NCBI RefSeq assembly: GCF_004212215.1
Contig: NZ_QVFV01000001.1
Span: 1,126,814-1,190,813 of the forward strand
Origin: Leptolyngbya iicbica LK
GTDB lineage: Bacteria; Cyanobacteriota; Cyanobacteriia; Phormidesmidales; Phormidesmidaceae
Direction: 5' to 3'
Length of the DNA: 64,000 nt
The notes under the pieces are model-generated. The model did no database searches and was not told the origin of the DNA. It worked only from the letters and a program-made list of their open reading frames with translations. Made by a program: the position numbers and the translations under genes. Each line of letters opens with the position of its first letter. The stretch's first letter is position 1. This document shows, one piece after another, positions 8,803-18,397 of the stretch.

Positions 8803-9720
8803 ATGGCAGACCAACTCCTTCGGGCCACCGCCGCCGATGGCGGCATTCGGATTGTCGGCACCATTACCACCGACTTAGTAGCAGAAGCCCGACGGCGCCA
8901 CCAACTGACCTACGTCGGCACCGCCGCTTTAGGTCGCGCGATTTCGGCGGGGCTACTCTTAGTTTCCAGCATGAAACGGGCCGAGTCGCACATCAATCTG
9001 CGAGTCAAAGGCGATGGGCCGATGGGCGGGGTCATGGTCGATGCGGGACTAGATGGTAGTGTTCGTGGCTATGTCGATCGCCCCGAAATTGAACTGCCCC
9101 CGACAGAAACTGGCAAGCTGAACGTGGGAGGCGCGATCGGGCGCAACGGCTACCTCTATGTGGTGCGTGATGTGGGCTACGGTCAGCCCTATTCCAGCAC
9201 AGTAGAGCTGATTTCCGGCGAAATTGGCGAAGATCTTACCTATTACCTGGCGACGTCTGAACAAACCCCTTCGGCGTTGGCGCTCGGTGTGCACGTCGAT
9301 GAGCAAGGCGTCGAGGCGGCGGGAGGCTTGCTACTGCAAGTGATGCCCAAAGCCGCGCGCGATGAATCCTTGATTTCGCTGCTTGAGTCCCGCATGGGCA
9401 CGCTGGCTGACTTTACGCCCAAGCTACTGGACAAGCAAACTCTGCCTGAAATTTTTGAAGCGCTAGTCGGCGATTTGAATCTAGAGATTCTGCACGACGC
9501 CGAACCGATGAACATTCGCTTCCACTGTCCTTGCACTTACGATCGCATGTTGGGAGCCCTCAAAATGCTCGGTGTGGATGAGCTGCAAGACATGATCGAA
9601 AAAGATGACGGGGCCGAAGCCACTTGTCACTTCTGCGGCGAAGTCTACACCGCCGACAGCAACAAACTCGCCGGATTGATTGACGATCTCAAGAAACAGC
9701 GATCGGAAGCTTTGAATTAG
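8803..9720 (+). CDS. hslO: Hsp33 redox-regulated chaperone
   Basis: A 305-residue cytoplasmic holdase chaperone activated by oxidation and unfolding. The four zinc-binding cysteines of the redox switch are present at 242, 244, 275 and 278 (CPC and CHFC). The start MADQLLRATAADGGIR matches the usual N-terminus, so the ATG at 8803 is preferred over an in-frame GTG at 8779. The gene stands alone behind the CCC-rich repeat. Confidence 0.95.
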   Translation: MADQLLRATAADGGIRIVGTITTDLVAEARRRHQLTYVGTAALGRAISAGLLLVSSMKRAESHINLRVKGDGPMGGVMVDAGLDGSVRGYVDRPEIELPPTETGKLNVGGAIGRNGYLYVVRDVGYGQPYSSTVELISGEIGEDLTYYLATSEQTPSALALGVHVDEQGVEAAGGLLLQVMPKAARDESLISLLESRMGTLADFTPKLLDKQTLPEIFEALVGDLNLEILHDAEPMNIRFHCPCTYDRMLGALKMLGVDELQDMIEKDDGAEATCHFCGEVYTADSNKLAGLIDDLKKQRSEALN

Positions 9721-9932
9721 GCTGATTCAGCCAAGATGCTGGGCTATGGTGCATTACGCTGCGCTAATGACACCCTACGAATGGCAATGCTTTGCCAGAT
9801 CGCCTTAACTGTGACCGACTCCACCGACTTAACTACGCTCACCTCATCCACCCAGCTACCCTCACACGCCGCTCAACGATCCCCGCCATATGGCACTCTG
9901 GACAGTAGACCGACCAAACTGCTGGAGGAGCG

Positions 9933-11249
9933 ATGGGCACGACGCCGAAGATTATTGCGCTGGATGACGATCCCACCGGATCACAGACGGTTCATAGCTG
10001 TTTGCTGTTGCTGCAGTGGGATGTCGAGACGCTGGTGCTGGGTCTAAAGGATGACTCACCGCTGATGTTTGTGCTGACGAACACACGAGCACTGTCGCCG
10101 GAGCAGGCCGAAGCCGTCACGCGAGAAGTGTGTCAAAACCTGAAGGTGGCTATTCCCCAAGCGGGCGTTGAAGAATTTTTGGTCGTCAGTCGTTCGGACT
10201 CGACGCTGCGGGGCCACTACCCGATCGAAACGGATGCGATCGCGGCTGAACTGGGTCCCTTTGACGCCCACTTCATGGTGCCCGCCTTTTTCGAAGGGGG
10301 CCGCATTACCCGCGACAGCATCCACTACGTCGTGCAAAATGGCACCCCCGTGCCCGCCCACGAGACGGAATTTGCGAAAGATTCTGTCTTTGGCTACAGC
10401 ACCGCCTATCTGCCGGACTATGTGGCCGAAAAAACCGGAGGCGCGATCGCCCCTGAGCAAGTCGAACGCTTCACTCTAGAGCGAATGCGATCGGGCGTTT
10501 CAGATGCCTTAATGAGGCTCGAAGGCAATGTGTGTGTGGCGGTAGATGGCGAAACCCAAGCAGACTTGAACACCTTTGCCCAAGAAGTTTTGGCCGCCGC
10601 TGCTGACGGCAAGCGCTTCTTATTTCGCAGTGCAGCGAGTCTGTTAACCGCGTTGGCAGCGCTGCCTCCCCAGCCCATCGCCGCCGAAGACATGGCGCAA
10701 TACGTCAAAGACCATCATCCCGGCGCGATTCTCATTGGCTCCCATGTGAAAAAGACCACCCAGCAACTGGCCGAGTTACTCAAAGCCCCCGGCATTGTTG
10801 GCGTCGAAGTCGATGTGACGCAGATGTTGGACGATTGGGCCGCTGGGCGATCTCGCCTCTTAGACTCCACCCTGGCCCAGGTCAGCCAAATTCACGCACA
10901 GGGCCAAACACCCGCGATTTACACGAGTCGCGAAGAACTGACCTTTCCCGATGTGCAAATTCGCCTTGCCTTTGGAGAGCAGGTGTCAGGTCTCTTGATG
11001 GACATTGTGCGGGGCTTGCCCAGCGACCTGGGCTTTTTGATCAGCAAAGGGGGCATCACCTCTAACGACACCCTAAGTCAGGGACTCGCCCTCCGCACGA
11101 CCCGGTTATTGGGACAGATCTTGCCCGGAGTCTCGGTCGTCCGTACCGCAGCTGACCATCCTCAATTTGCAGCCATGCCCGTAGTGCTCTTTCCCGGCAA
11201 TGTTGGCGACGAAAATGCCCTTGCTCTGGCCTATCAGAGGCTAAGCTAG
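9933..11249 (+). CDS. Four-carbon acid sugar kinase family protein (DUF1537)
   Basis: A 438-residue protein of the family that includes the tetronate and threonate kinases OtnK and DtnK, which phosphorylate four-carbon sugar acids. The N-terminal domain starts IIALDDDPTGSQTVHS and contains VSRSDSTLRGHYP, both hallmarks. The C-terminal nucleotide-binding domain has SKGGITSND near residue 370. No epimerase or aldolase partner of the usual tetronate operon is adjacent, so the substrate here is uncertain. GGAGCG lies before the ATG. A 212-bp spacer separates it from hslO. Confidence 0.8.
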   Translation: MGTTPKIIALDDDPTGSQTVHSCLLLLQWDVETLVLGLKDDSPLMFVLTNTRALSPEQAEAVTREVCQNLKVAIPQAGVEEFLVVSRSDSTLRGHYPIETDAIAAELGPFDAHFMVPAFFEGGRITRDSIHYVVQNGTPVPAHETEFAKDSVFGYSTAYLPDYVAEKTGGAIAPEQVERFTLERMRSGVSDALMRLEGNVCVAVDGETQADLNTFAQEVLAAAADGKRFLFRSAASLLTALAALPPQPIAAEDMAQYVKDHHPGAILIGSHVKKTTQQLAELLKAPGIVGVEVDVTQMLDDWAAGRSRLLDSTLAQVSQIHAQGQTPAIYTSREELTFPDVQIRLAFGEQVSGLLMDIVRGLPSDLGFLISKGGITSNDTLSQGLALRTTRLLGQILPGVSVVRTAADHPQFAAMPVVLFPGNVGDENALALAYQRLS

Positions 11250-11345
11250 GGAAGCCGCTAAAAGCACCCATCAGCGATGATCCCCGTTTTCCCGCTATGG
11301 GTTGCCTGATACGGCATCATCAACATTGCAATTGTGGAAAGTGTC

Positions 11346-11981
11346 ATGTCTGAGGCAGATAGATTCCGGGTCGTCATCTTCGGGTCTGCACGTTTGAAGC
11401 CCGAAGATACGGTGTATGAGCAGGTGCGACGGTTAGCCCGGTTGCTCGGGCGAGAAGGCATGGATGTCGTCACAGGCGGTGGCCCCGGCTTGATGGAAGC
11501 GGCCAACTGGGGCCATCGCGAAGGGCGGGAAGACCCCAACAGTGTTGACGGATCGAGCAAATCCTACGGCCTCAATATCAAACTGCCGTTTGAAGAAGCG
11601 GCCAATCCCCATGTGGATATCAAGCACGATTACGATCGCTTCTCCGAACGGCTCGATCATTTTATGCACCTGGCCAATGCCGTCGTGGTCGCTCCCGGTG
11701 GCGTCGGCACGCTGCTAGAGCTGGCCTACACCTGGCAGTTGATGCAGGTCGAGCACATTTGCAATATCCCCATCGTGCTACTAGGCGATATGTGGGAAGA
11801 CTTTTTGCGCTGGGTCAAAGCCTGGCCCCTCGAGAAACGGCTCATCAATCCCGAAGACTACGAGATGCTGTACCTCGTGCGGACGTCCGACGAAGCCTTT
11901 GAAATTGTCCGTGCTGCTCAACGCAAGTTTGTCGAAAGCAGCAGCGAGTTTTGCCTCAACTATCAACAGTACAAACTGTAA
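11346..11981 (+). CDS. LOG-family Rossmann-fold protein (TIGR00730-like)
   Basis: A 211-residue protein with the GGGPGLMEAAN motif near residue 44 and PGGVGTLLE near residue 117. These are the nucleotide-binding and catalytic signatures of the LONELY GUY/lysine-decarboxylase-like family. Known members are cytokinin-activating phosphoribohydrolases or nucleotide 5'-monophosphate nucleosidases. The exact substrate is not readable here. A GTG 12 bases upstream is also in frame, but the ATG is the more usual choice. Confidence 0.85.
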   Translation: MSEADRFRVVIFGSARLKPEDTVYEQVRRLARLLGREGMDVVTGGGPGLMEAANWGHREGREDPNSVDGSSKSYGLNIKLPFEEAANPHVDIKHDYDRFSERLDHFMHLANAVVVAPGGVGTLLELAYTWQLMQVEHICNIPIVLLGDMWEDFLRWVKAWPLEKRLINPEDYEMLYLVRTSDEAFEIVRAAQRKFVESSSEFCLNYQQYKL

Positions 11982-12023
11982 GGGCTTCACTTCGCCACCA
12001 ACCAGTGGGCACGCTGTTTGCTG

Positions 12024-12087
12024 AGGAGATCTCTGGAAAAGAATTTCCCGTTCGTAGGGTGTCATGAGCGCAGCGTCATGCACCGCA
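12024..12087 (+). repeat. 64-bp dispersed repeat, copy 1
   Basis: Ungapped match with nine differences to 60801-60864. Both copies lie just behind a plus-strand gene in the same orientation. The right part can fold (GGTG-CATGA against TCATGCACC). Nearby at 12214-12238, GTGGGTC and GACCCAC form another stem. The rest of the 11982-12331 spacer shows nothing else. Confidence 0.8.
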
Positions 12088-12331
12088 ACCGGGCATTTTT
12101 GTTTCCTTTCCGGAGGTCTCCTTAGCCAAAAGCCTCTGGTACCACCTCAAACCTCAATGGACGGGTTAGTCGTGTGGGGCCAAGTTTGCAAAACCTATAG
12201 ATTCAATAGCCCTGTGGGTCGCACTGCGTTTGACCCACGCTACACCGCACCCGAATTTTTAGCCTTGACCGAGCACCAGGGGATTGCTTTTGGACAAGAG
12301 AGAAATTGAGACTCTGAGTTGGAAAAATCGC

Positions 12332-13870
12332 TTAAGACTGGAAAGCGGACAAATCCAGGCCCGCTTGAGTCGTGAAGAACGCTTGGAGCTTCGCCGTGAT
12401 CTGGGCCACCCCGCCCTCGACGTTGGATTCAACATTGAGGGGCAACACGGGGTCGTGCAGCGACAGTCGCAGCAAAAACCAGCCGTCTTCGTTCGCATTG
12501 GTGCAAGCAACGCGAATTCCCTCATAGTTATTGGGCACGATCGCCCAGCCGGGTTGCTCCGCAACAAATGTCTGCAGTTGCGTAATCACTTGGTTGCCGT
12601 GGGTCTTAAAGTCAGGTTCCAAAATTTTGAGGCGCAATTCCTGGCTTTCGACGGGTTCTTGCAGGTTGGCAATGAGGTCAGTCAAGCGTTTGCCGCTGAG
12701 TCGGGCCTTAGCGAGTTCACCCAACAGCTTGCTCACGAGGTAGGCACCGTCGTCCAAAAAGTAGTTTTCGCGCATGGCTCCGTGGCCCGAGGTTTCGATC
12801 GCCAACCAAGATTCCTGCCCGGCCTCATTTAGCCGCATCGCCTCGTTGATCACATTTTTGTAGCCCCGCTTAAAGCGATGGTGGACGCCATCCAAGTCTT
12901 GCTCGATAAAGCGAGTGAGACCGTCGGAGGTGATGGAGTCGGTGACAATGGTCGAACCGGGATGTTCTTGCAGCACGATCGCAGCAATCAGCGCAATCAG
13001 TCGATTCCGATTTAGTTCGCGCCCTTCGTGATCAACGGCAGCGCCGCGATCGACATCCGTGTCAAAGATGATGCCAAAGTCCGCCTGGTTAGCGGTGACA
13101 GCGCCACAAATCGCGGCCATCGCCACTGCATTTTCCGGATTGGGGACGTGATTCGGAAAGTTGCCATCCGGGTCGAGAAACTGACTGCCAGTGGTATCGG
13201 CTCCCAACGGTTCTAACACCTTGTCAGTGTAGAAACCACCGGCGCCATTGCCCGCATCCACAACGATTTTCAACCCACGTAAGGGTTCATCAAAATGGTC
13301 GGGATGATTTACCGCTGTGCGAATCTGTCGGACTAACTCGGCAGCATACGCTGAGAGCAGATCACGGGGGACGATCGCTCCCGGCACCGTCGTCACCGCA
13401 AATTCATTCTGTGCCGCCAACTCTAAAATCTTCGTGATGTCCGGTTTGCCCAGGCCGCCCTGGCGAGTGAAAAATTTCAGCCCGTTGCGGTTGAAGGGCA
13501 AATGGCTGGCAGTGAGCATGATCGCGCCATCGCATTGAAACTCGGGCAGCACCGTACTCATAAACATCGCCGGAGTCGAGGCCAAGCCCACGTCGTAAAC
13601 CCGGCTCCCCATCGCCGCCATACCTTTGATCACCGCCGCCATCAGGACGGGGCCAGATAAGCGACTGTCGCGCCCGATCGCGAGCGTCAACTCGGCAGCG
13701 GGCTGGTGCAACTGGGCGGCGAGCCAACTGACAAAGGCTTGCCCCAGCGTGTAGGCCACCTCCGGGGTCAGGTTCACGGGCTCATCCGGCACGCCAGCGA
13801 TCGCCACCCCCCGAATGTCGGACCCATTTTGCAGGGCAACCCAGTTCACCGATGTTGCAGAAAGAACCAT
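12332..13870 (-). CDS. Phosphomannomutase/phosphoglucomutase family protein
   Basis: A 512-residue alpha-D-phosphohexomutase. The phosphoserine loop TASHLPFNRNG has Ser122 as the phosphorylated residue. The metal loop DTDVDR is at 270-275 and the sugar-binding loop ETSGH at 359-363. All four domains of the superfamily seem present. It interconverts hexose 1- and 6-phosphates for glycan or storage synthesis; mannose versus glucose preference is unresolved. It stands alone on the minus strand. Confidence 0.88.
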   Translation of the reverse strand: MVLSATSVNWVALQNGSDIRGVAIAGVPDEPVNLTPEVAYTLGQAFVSWLAAQLHQPAAELTLAIGRDSRLSGPVLMAAVIKGMAAMGSRVYDVGLASTPAMFMSTVLPEFQCDGAIMLTASHLPFNRNGLKFFTRQGGLGKPDITKILELAAQNEFAVTTVPGAIVPRDLLSAYAAELVRQIRTAVNHPDHFDEPLRGLKIVVDAGNGAGGFYTDKVLEPLGADTTGSQFLDPDGNFPNHVPNPENAVAMAAICGAVTANQADFGIIFDTDVDRGAAVDHEGRELNRNRLIALIAAIVLQEHPGSTIVTDSITSDGLTRFIEQDLDGVHHRFKRGYKNVINEAMRLNEAGQESWLAIETSGHGAMRENYFLDDGAYLVSKLLGELAKARLSGKRLTDLIANLQEPVESQELRLKILEPDFKTHGNQVITQLQTFVAEQPGWAIVPNNYEGIRVACTNANEDGWFLLRLSLHDPVLPLNVESNVEGGVAQITAKLQAFFTTQAGLDLSAFQS

Positions 13871-14006
13871 GTGCGATCGCTCCGTTGCGGCTTCCTGTTC
13901 ACCATAAAAGTGACCCGCGCGATTCCGCCATTTCTTCAGCTTTTTTGCACGTCAGGAGCAACCGGCTGGCGATCGCCCCGATGCGCCCCAACGTCCTGGT
14001 CACCAT

Positions 14007-14903
14007 TTAGACTGAGCGCGATCGCTGCATCAGTGAAGTCGCCGAATAGATCGCCAGGGCCATCCAGATGCAGCCAAAGGTCACCAGATGCGTTGGGGTA
14101 AACGGCTCACGATACAAAAATACGCCCAACATGAGTTGAATCGAGGGCGCGACGTATTGAAAGAAGCCCAGCGTTGAGAGCCGCAGCCGCTTGGCCGCAT
14201 TGTTAAACCACAGCAGCGGCATAGAGGTCATCACCCCGGCACCGATGAACAACAGACTCAAGCCGACGGACTCGCCAAAGTGTCCCACGCCAGTAACCTG
14301 CCAGTAGCTCACTGCCATCAATGCCAGCGGAGTAATCAGCAACGTTTCCACCGCTAGGCCCACCAGCGGGGCCACCGCCACCACTTTGCGCAGCAGTCCG
14401 TAAAACGCGAAGGTAAACGCCAGTCCCAGGGCAATCCACGGGACGGCACCAAACTGCCAGACAAAGTAACCGACACCGATCGCCGCCAGCCCCACCGCAA
14501 TCTGTTGGCCCCGCAGCAGCCGCTCTCGCAAAAACACAAACCCCAGCAGCACCGTCACCAGTGGATTGATGAAATAGCCGAGGCTGGTTTCCACCACGCG
14601 ATCGCTGTTCACCCCATAGATGTACAGCCCCCAATTGCAGGTCAGCAAAGTGGCCGTCACCAACAGCAAGCGCCAGGTCTTGGGCGATCGCAGCAGCACC
14701 CCCACCTCCGGTTGCCGCCGCTGCACCAGCAGAATGCCCGTCAAAAACACCAGCGACCAGATCATCCGGTGACACAGCACCTCAACGGGCGAACTCTGCT
14801 GAAAAAACTTCCAGTAAATGGGCAGCAGGCCCCAAGCCCCATAGGCCAGCACGGCATACAGGCTGCCCGCCCTCACAGTCGATGGCTGAGACGATTCGTT
14901 CAA
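14007..14903 (-). CDS. rarD: RarD-type EamA/DMT permease
   Basis: A 298-residue inner-membrane protein with about ten hydrophobic segments. The N-terminal string YAVLAYGAWGLLPIYWKFF and the segment LTCNWGLYIYGVNSDRVVETSLGYFINPL are typical of RarD within the drug/metabolite transporter superfamily. Transport substrates of RarD are not established. It is divergent from the cobalamin riboswitch/cbiX unit. Confidence 0.9.
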   Translation of the reverse strand: MNESSQPSTVRAGSLYAVLAYGAWGLLPIYWKFFQQSSPVEVLCHRMIWSLVFLTGILLVQRRQPEVGVLLRSPKTWRLLLVTATLLTCNWGLYIYGVNSDRVVETSLGYFINPLVTVLLGFVFLRERLLRGQQIAVGLAAIGVGYFVWQFGAVPWIALGLAFTFAFYGLLRKVVAVAPLVGLAVETLLITPLALMAVSYWQVTGVGHFGESVGLSLLFIGAGVMTSMPLLWFNNAAKRLRLSTLGFFQYVAPSIQLMLGVFLYREPFTPTHLVTFGCIWMALAIYSATSLMQRSRSV

Positions 14904-14971
14904 GCCGACTCCTTACAAGACAAAACCCCTATCCTACCAAGGGAAGCAAGGTCTGCATGAAGGTACACCAT

Positions 14972-15030
14972 TCTCCCTCTCCTCTGCTCCCTTGCCCCCC
15001 CTGCCCCTTCGCATCCACATCCCCCACCCC
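14972..15030 (-). repeat. G-rich low-complexity tract (minus strand)
   Basis: Dense C-runs on the plus strand (CTCCCTCTCC, TTGCCCCCCC, CCCCTTCGC, CCCCCACCCC) give clustered GGGG runs on the minus strand, meeting the usual G-quadruplex pattern. It lies in the leader of rarD. A similar G-rich tract in the opposite orientation is at 52978-53017. Confidence 0.6.
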
Positions 15031-15080
15031 AGCATTCATTCCCGCAAAGCAGTGAGATAAGATAACAGAGCAAAATTGAT

Positions 15081-15205
15081 GCCGCCACCCGAGGGGAAAG
15101 TTCGGTGCGTGAACTGCTTCACCAATCCGACACTGTGCCGCAACTGTGATGAATCTCTGCCACACAACGGATATGAGGCTCTCAGTCAGAACACCCGCTG
15201 GTGGC
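15081..15205 (+). promoter_or_regulatory. Cobalamin (B12) riboswitch
   Basis: The leader of cbiX contains the conserved B12-aptamer pieces in order: GGGGAAA...GGTG near 15095, CCAATCCGACACTG (15123-15136), GCCGCAACTGTGAT (15137-15150), and the closing AGTCAGAACACCCGC (15184-15198). The ends GCCGCC (15081) and GGTGGC (15200-15205) can form the closing stem. A hairpin GCCTG/CAGGC (15220-15236) abuts the GGAG ribosome site at 15239. Control by occlusion of translation is therefore likely, since no T-run terminator is present. Repression of cbiX by adenosyl- or another cobalamin is inferred. Confidence 0.85.
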
Positions 15206-15253
15206 TTTGTATCTTGACCGCCTGCGATGCACAGGCTCGGAGATCAATCACGA

Positions 15254-16333
15254 ATGACCACTGCGCAAATTTTGACTCACCCTGGCGTCTTTGACGTCGA
15301 TCAATCGCTCACGCTGCCGCCGTTGCCCCATGGCCGCCCCTTGTTATTAATTGGTCATGGCAGCCGCGATGCCCAAGGCCGCCAAAACGTGCTGGACTTT
15401 GCCACCGCATATCAAGCTTTGGATGCTTCTCGTCCAGTCATCCCCTGCTTTTTAGAACTGACCGAACCGACCATTCAAGATGGGGTCGATCGCTGCGTGG
15501 AGGCAGGCTACACCGACATTTCGGCGCTGCCCGTGTTGCTGTTTGCCGCGCGACACAACAAATTTGATGTCACCAACGAACTCGATCGCGCCCGCCAACG
15601 GCATCCCCAAGTCACATTTCACTATGGGCGGCACTTTGGCATTGCCCCCGAAATTTTGGATTTGTGGCGCGATCGCCTCGCCCAACTCGACACCCCCACC
15701 TACAATCCCCATCAGGTTGAGCGCAAAGATACGGTCTTGCTATTTGTCGGTCGCGGCGCTAGCGATCCAGATGCCAACGGCGATGTCTACAAACTGGCGC
15801 GCATGGTGTGGGAAGGCAGCGGCTATAACACCGTGGAAACCTGCTTCATCGGCATCACCCATCCCCGGTTAGAAGAAGGCTTCCGCCGAGCGCGGCTCTA
15901 TCAACCCAAACGCATCATTGTGCTGCCGTACTTCCTGTTCACAGGCGTACTGATGAAAAAGATTCAGGATATCGCCGCTCAACAGCAGGGTGACCATCCC
16001 GAGACCGAAGTCATTTGTCTGCCGGAAATGGGCATTCACCAGCAGCTCCTTGGCGTCATGCGGCGTCGGGAAATTGAAACCCAAACGGGATCAGTCGCGA
16101 TGAACTGTGAAATGTGTAAGTTCCGCTTAGCCGCCTTTGAAGCCAACAGTGCTAGCCACGGGCATGACCACAGTCATGGACATGAACACGGGCACGGTGA
16201 TCACGCTCATGGTCACAGCCATGGCCATACTCACGGACATTCTCATGGTCATGGACACCACCACGAGGGAGAAATGCCCGATCCCTACGCGGAACCCGCA
16301 CAATATCACGATCGCATTTGGCAGGTGCCCTAA
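15254..16333 (+). CDS. cbiX: Sirohydrochlorin cobaltochelatase CbiX with His-rich tail
   Basis: A 359-residue class II chelatase that inserts Co2+ into sirohydrochlorin in anaerobic-type cobalamin synthesis. Two homologous chelatase halves are visible: [13 protein letters not shown] near residue 32 and [14 protein letters not shown] near 165. A CEMC motif lies near residue 288, followed by a tail of about 40 residues dominated by His, Gly and Asp, likely a metal store. The His tail and CxxC are known from long CbiX proteins. The ATG at 15254 follows GGAG by about ten bases, so an in-frame ATG at 15227 is not used. The upstream B12 riboswitch supports cobalt rather than iron chelation. Confidence 0.9.
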   Translation: MTTAQILTHPGVFDVDQSLTLPPLPHGRPLLLIGHGSRDAQGRQNVLDFATAYQALDASRPVIPCFLELTEPTIQDGVDRCVEAGYTDISALPVLLFAARHNKFDVTNELDRARQRHPQVTFHYGRHFGIAPEILDLWRDRLAQLDTPTYNPHQVERKDTVLLFVGRGASDPDANGDVYKLARMVWEGSGYNTVETCFIGITHPRLEEGFRRARLYQPKRIIVLPYFLFTGVLMKKIQDIAAQQQGDHPETEVICLPEMGIHQQLLGVMRRREIETQTGSVAMNCEMCKFRLAAFEANSASHGHDHSHGHEHGHGDHAHGHSHGHTHGHSHGHGHHHEGEMPDPYAEPAQYHDRIWQVP

Positions 16334-16393
16334 CAGCGATATCTTGAGGGTGGAGTCCCGGTGCTCCGCCCCCGTTCTTCATGGTGATTGATG

Positions 16394-16639
16394 ATGAGTG
16401 AGTCCTTTATTATTGGCGATCGCGTTTATCTCGCCACCGCGCCCCCCTACCTCAAGACAGCCGATACTATGCCCATGCTGCGCCCTGGCGACACAGTCCC
16501 CGTTGGCACGCAGGGCGTGATCTTGCAACAAAAGCCAGGTGACTACTGGGCCGTCAAATTCGAGCAAGGTGCTTTTCTTGTAGACACCAGTTATTTAAAG
16601 AAGGTCGTCTACGAAAGCAAACCCGCCGCAGAAGAATAG
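16394..16639 (+). CDS. sipA: SipA regulatory protein (DUF3148)
   Basis: An 81-residue protein with IGDRVYLATAPPYLKTADTMPMLRPGD and a beta-rich remainder. This is the conserved sequence of the small cyanobacterial protein SipA, known to bind and modulate the histidine kinase NblS. Two more ATG or TTG codons lie directly upstream (16388, 16391) and the start among them is arbitrary. It follows cbiX by 60 bp in the same direction. No kinase gene is present in the window. Confidence 0.85.
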   Translation: MSESFIIGDRVYLATAPPYLKTADTMPMLRPGDTVPVGTQGVILQQKPGDYWAVKFEQGAFLVDTSYLKKVVYESKPAAEE

Positions 16640-16719
16640 CGTTCACCTTACCTGCAAATGGGCCGTCGAACCGTTCCAGAGCTATTAACGCGGGGTAAAA
16701 CCGCTAGACGACTGCTGAG

Positions 16720-18231
16720 TTAATACCAGTGCACAGGAGCACGACTATACAATCGCGTCAGTTCCCGCAAACGTTCGCGGAGTTCACCCGTGAGCATTTC
16801 GGAGCGATAGCGCCAAGCCCAGTTACCGTCGGGCTTACCTGGCGAATTCATGCGGGCAAAACTGCCCAACCCCAGCACATCTTGTAGGGGAATAATCGCT
16901 TGATTGGCGATAGAACTCAGCGCCAGACGAATCAAGTCCCAGTGAATGCCGTCGGCGTGGAGCCCCCCCAAGTACCGGAGCACGCGATCGCGCTCATATT
17001 CCGAAGCCTTGTCAAACCACCCCACCGTCGTGTCGTTATCGTGGGTGCCTGTATAAACCAGGCAATTTCTCACATAGTTGAATGGCAAATAAGGATTCGT
17101 GTGATCGCCACCAAAGGCAAACTGCAAAATCTTCATGCCGGGAAAGTCAAACTGATCTCGCAGCGCCTCGACCTCTGGCGTAATCACGCCCAAATCTTCC
17201 GCCAAAATCGGCAGACTGCCAAATTCTGCTTTCACCGCATTGAAAAACGCTTCGCCCGGCGCTTGCACCCACTCACCGTTCAAAGCGGTTTCTTCGCCTT
17301 CGGGCACGGCCCAATACGCTTCAAACCCACGAAAGTGATCGATTCGCGTCAAATCAACATAATCCAGCAGGGACTTGACCCGCTGCAGCCACCAGCGAAA
17401 TTCCCGCTTTTGAATTTCTTCCCAGTTGTAGGTGGGGTTGCCCCAGAGCTGCCCAGTTTCGCTGAAATAGTCGGGCGGCACCCCGGCCATCTCTGCCGGT
17501 TCCAGCGTTTCCTTATCAATCATGAAATTGTGAGGAAACGCCCAAACGTCCACGCTGTCGTGGGCCACATAAATTGGCATATCGCCCACGATTTGAATGT
17601 GGCGCTCATTGGTGTACTGCTTAAGCTCTTGCCACTGACGGGTGAACTCAAACTGAAAATACTTGTGATAGCTAATGACGGTCGCTAACTTATCGTGCCA
17701 CTCGGCCATGGCCATGGGTTCACGACGCGCGAGGGCTGATTCCCACTGATGCCAGCTAGCGCCATTGTGCGCCCGCTTCAGCGCCATAAAGAAAGCATAG
17801 TCGTCTAACCAAAAGGCCCGCTCCTGACAAAAGGCTTCGTACTCGCTGCGGGCCTCGTCATCAGCGGTGGCATTGAAGGTCTCAGCGGCTTTTTCGAGCA
17901 GCTTGAGCTTGGTTGGCAACACATTGCCAAAGTCCACTTCGTCCTCGGTAAAGTGGGGAAACTCGTCTAAGTCGGATTGCTCTAGCAAGCCGCGATCGCG
18001 CAACTTTTCCAAACTGATGAGCATGTGATTACCCGCCATCGACGAGTAAGACATGTAGGGTGAATTACCATGCCCGGTCGGGCCTAACGGTAAAACTTGC
18101 CAGAGTTGCTGTCCCGTTTCGGCCAAAAAATCGACAAACTCGTAAGCGGTGGGGCCGAGATCGCCCATGCCAAACCGTCCGGGAAATGAAGTGGGATGCA
18201 ACAGAATGCCGCTTGCTCGTTGAAAAGGCAT
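16720..18231 (-). CDS. malQ: 4-alpha-glucanotransferase
   Basis: A 503-residue amylomaltase/disproportionating enzyme of family GH77, acting on malto-oligosaccharides from glycogen. The start RASGILLHPTSFPGRFGMGDLG and the catalytic strings LTRIDHFRGFEAYW (nucleophile Asp), ILAEDLGVITPEV (acid/base Glu) and YTGTHDNDTTVGW (third Asp) are all intact. Length is standard. It stands alone, convergent with sipA. Confidence 0.96.
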   Translation of the reverse strand: MPFQRASGILLHPTSFPGRFGMGDLGPTAYEFVDFLAETGQQLWQVLPLGPTGHGNSPYMSYSSMAGNHMLISLEKLRDRGLLEQSDLDEFPHFTEDEVDFGNVLPTKLKLLEKAAETFNATADDEARSEYEAFCQERAFWLDDYAFFMALKRAHNGASWHQWESALARREPMAMAEWHDKLATVISYHKYFQFEFTRQWQELKQYTNERHIQIVGDMPIYVAHDSVDVWAFPHNFMIDKETLEPAEMAGVPPDYFSETGQLWGNPTYNWEEIQKREFRWWLQRVKSLLDYVDLTRIDHFRGFEAYWAVPEGEETALNGEWVQAPGEAFFNAVKAEFGSLPILAEDLGVITPEVEALRDQFDFPGMKILQFAFGGDHTNPYLPFNYVRNCLVYTGTHDNDTTVGWFDKASEYERDRVLRYLGGLHADGIHWDLIRLALSSIANQAIIPLQDVLGLGSFARMNSPGKPDGNWAWRYRSEMLTGELRERLRELTRLYSRAPVHWY

Positions 18232-18397
18232 CGATTCTTTGGTAACGTCCCACTGACTCTAGCATGGCAATAATCAGGAATAACCTGGCACCAGACAGAG
18301 TTTTATCACAGGCTCTGGGAACAGCAACTTTGGCAGCCCAAACCCGGCGATCGCCAGGCTCCGACCCAAAATCTCCTATGGTAATAAAACGATCGAT

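Noticed and set aside
16900-17688. 262-codon frame opposite malQ
   Set aside because: Shadow of malQ without start signal or recognisable family.
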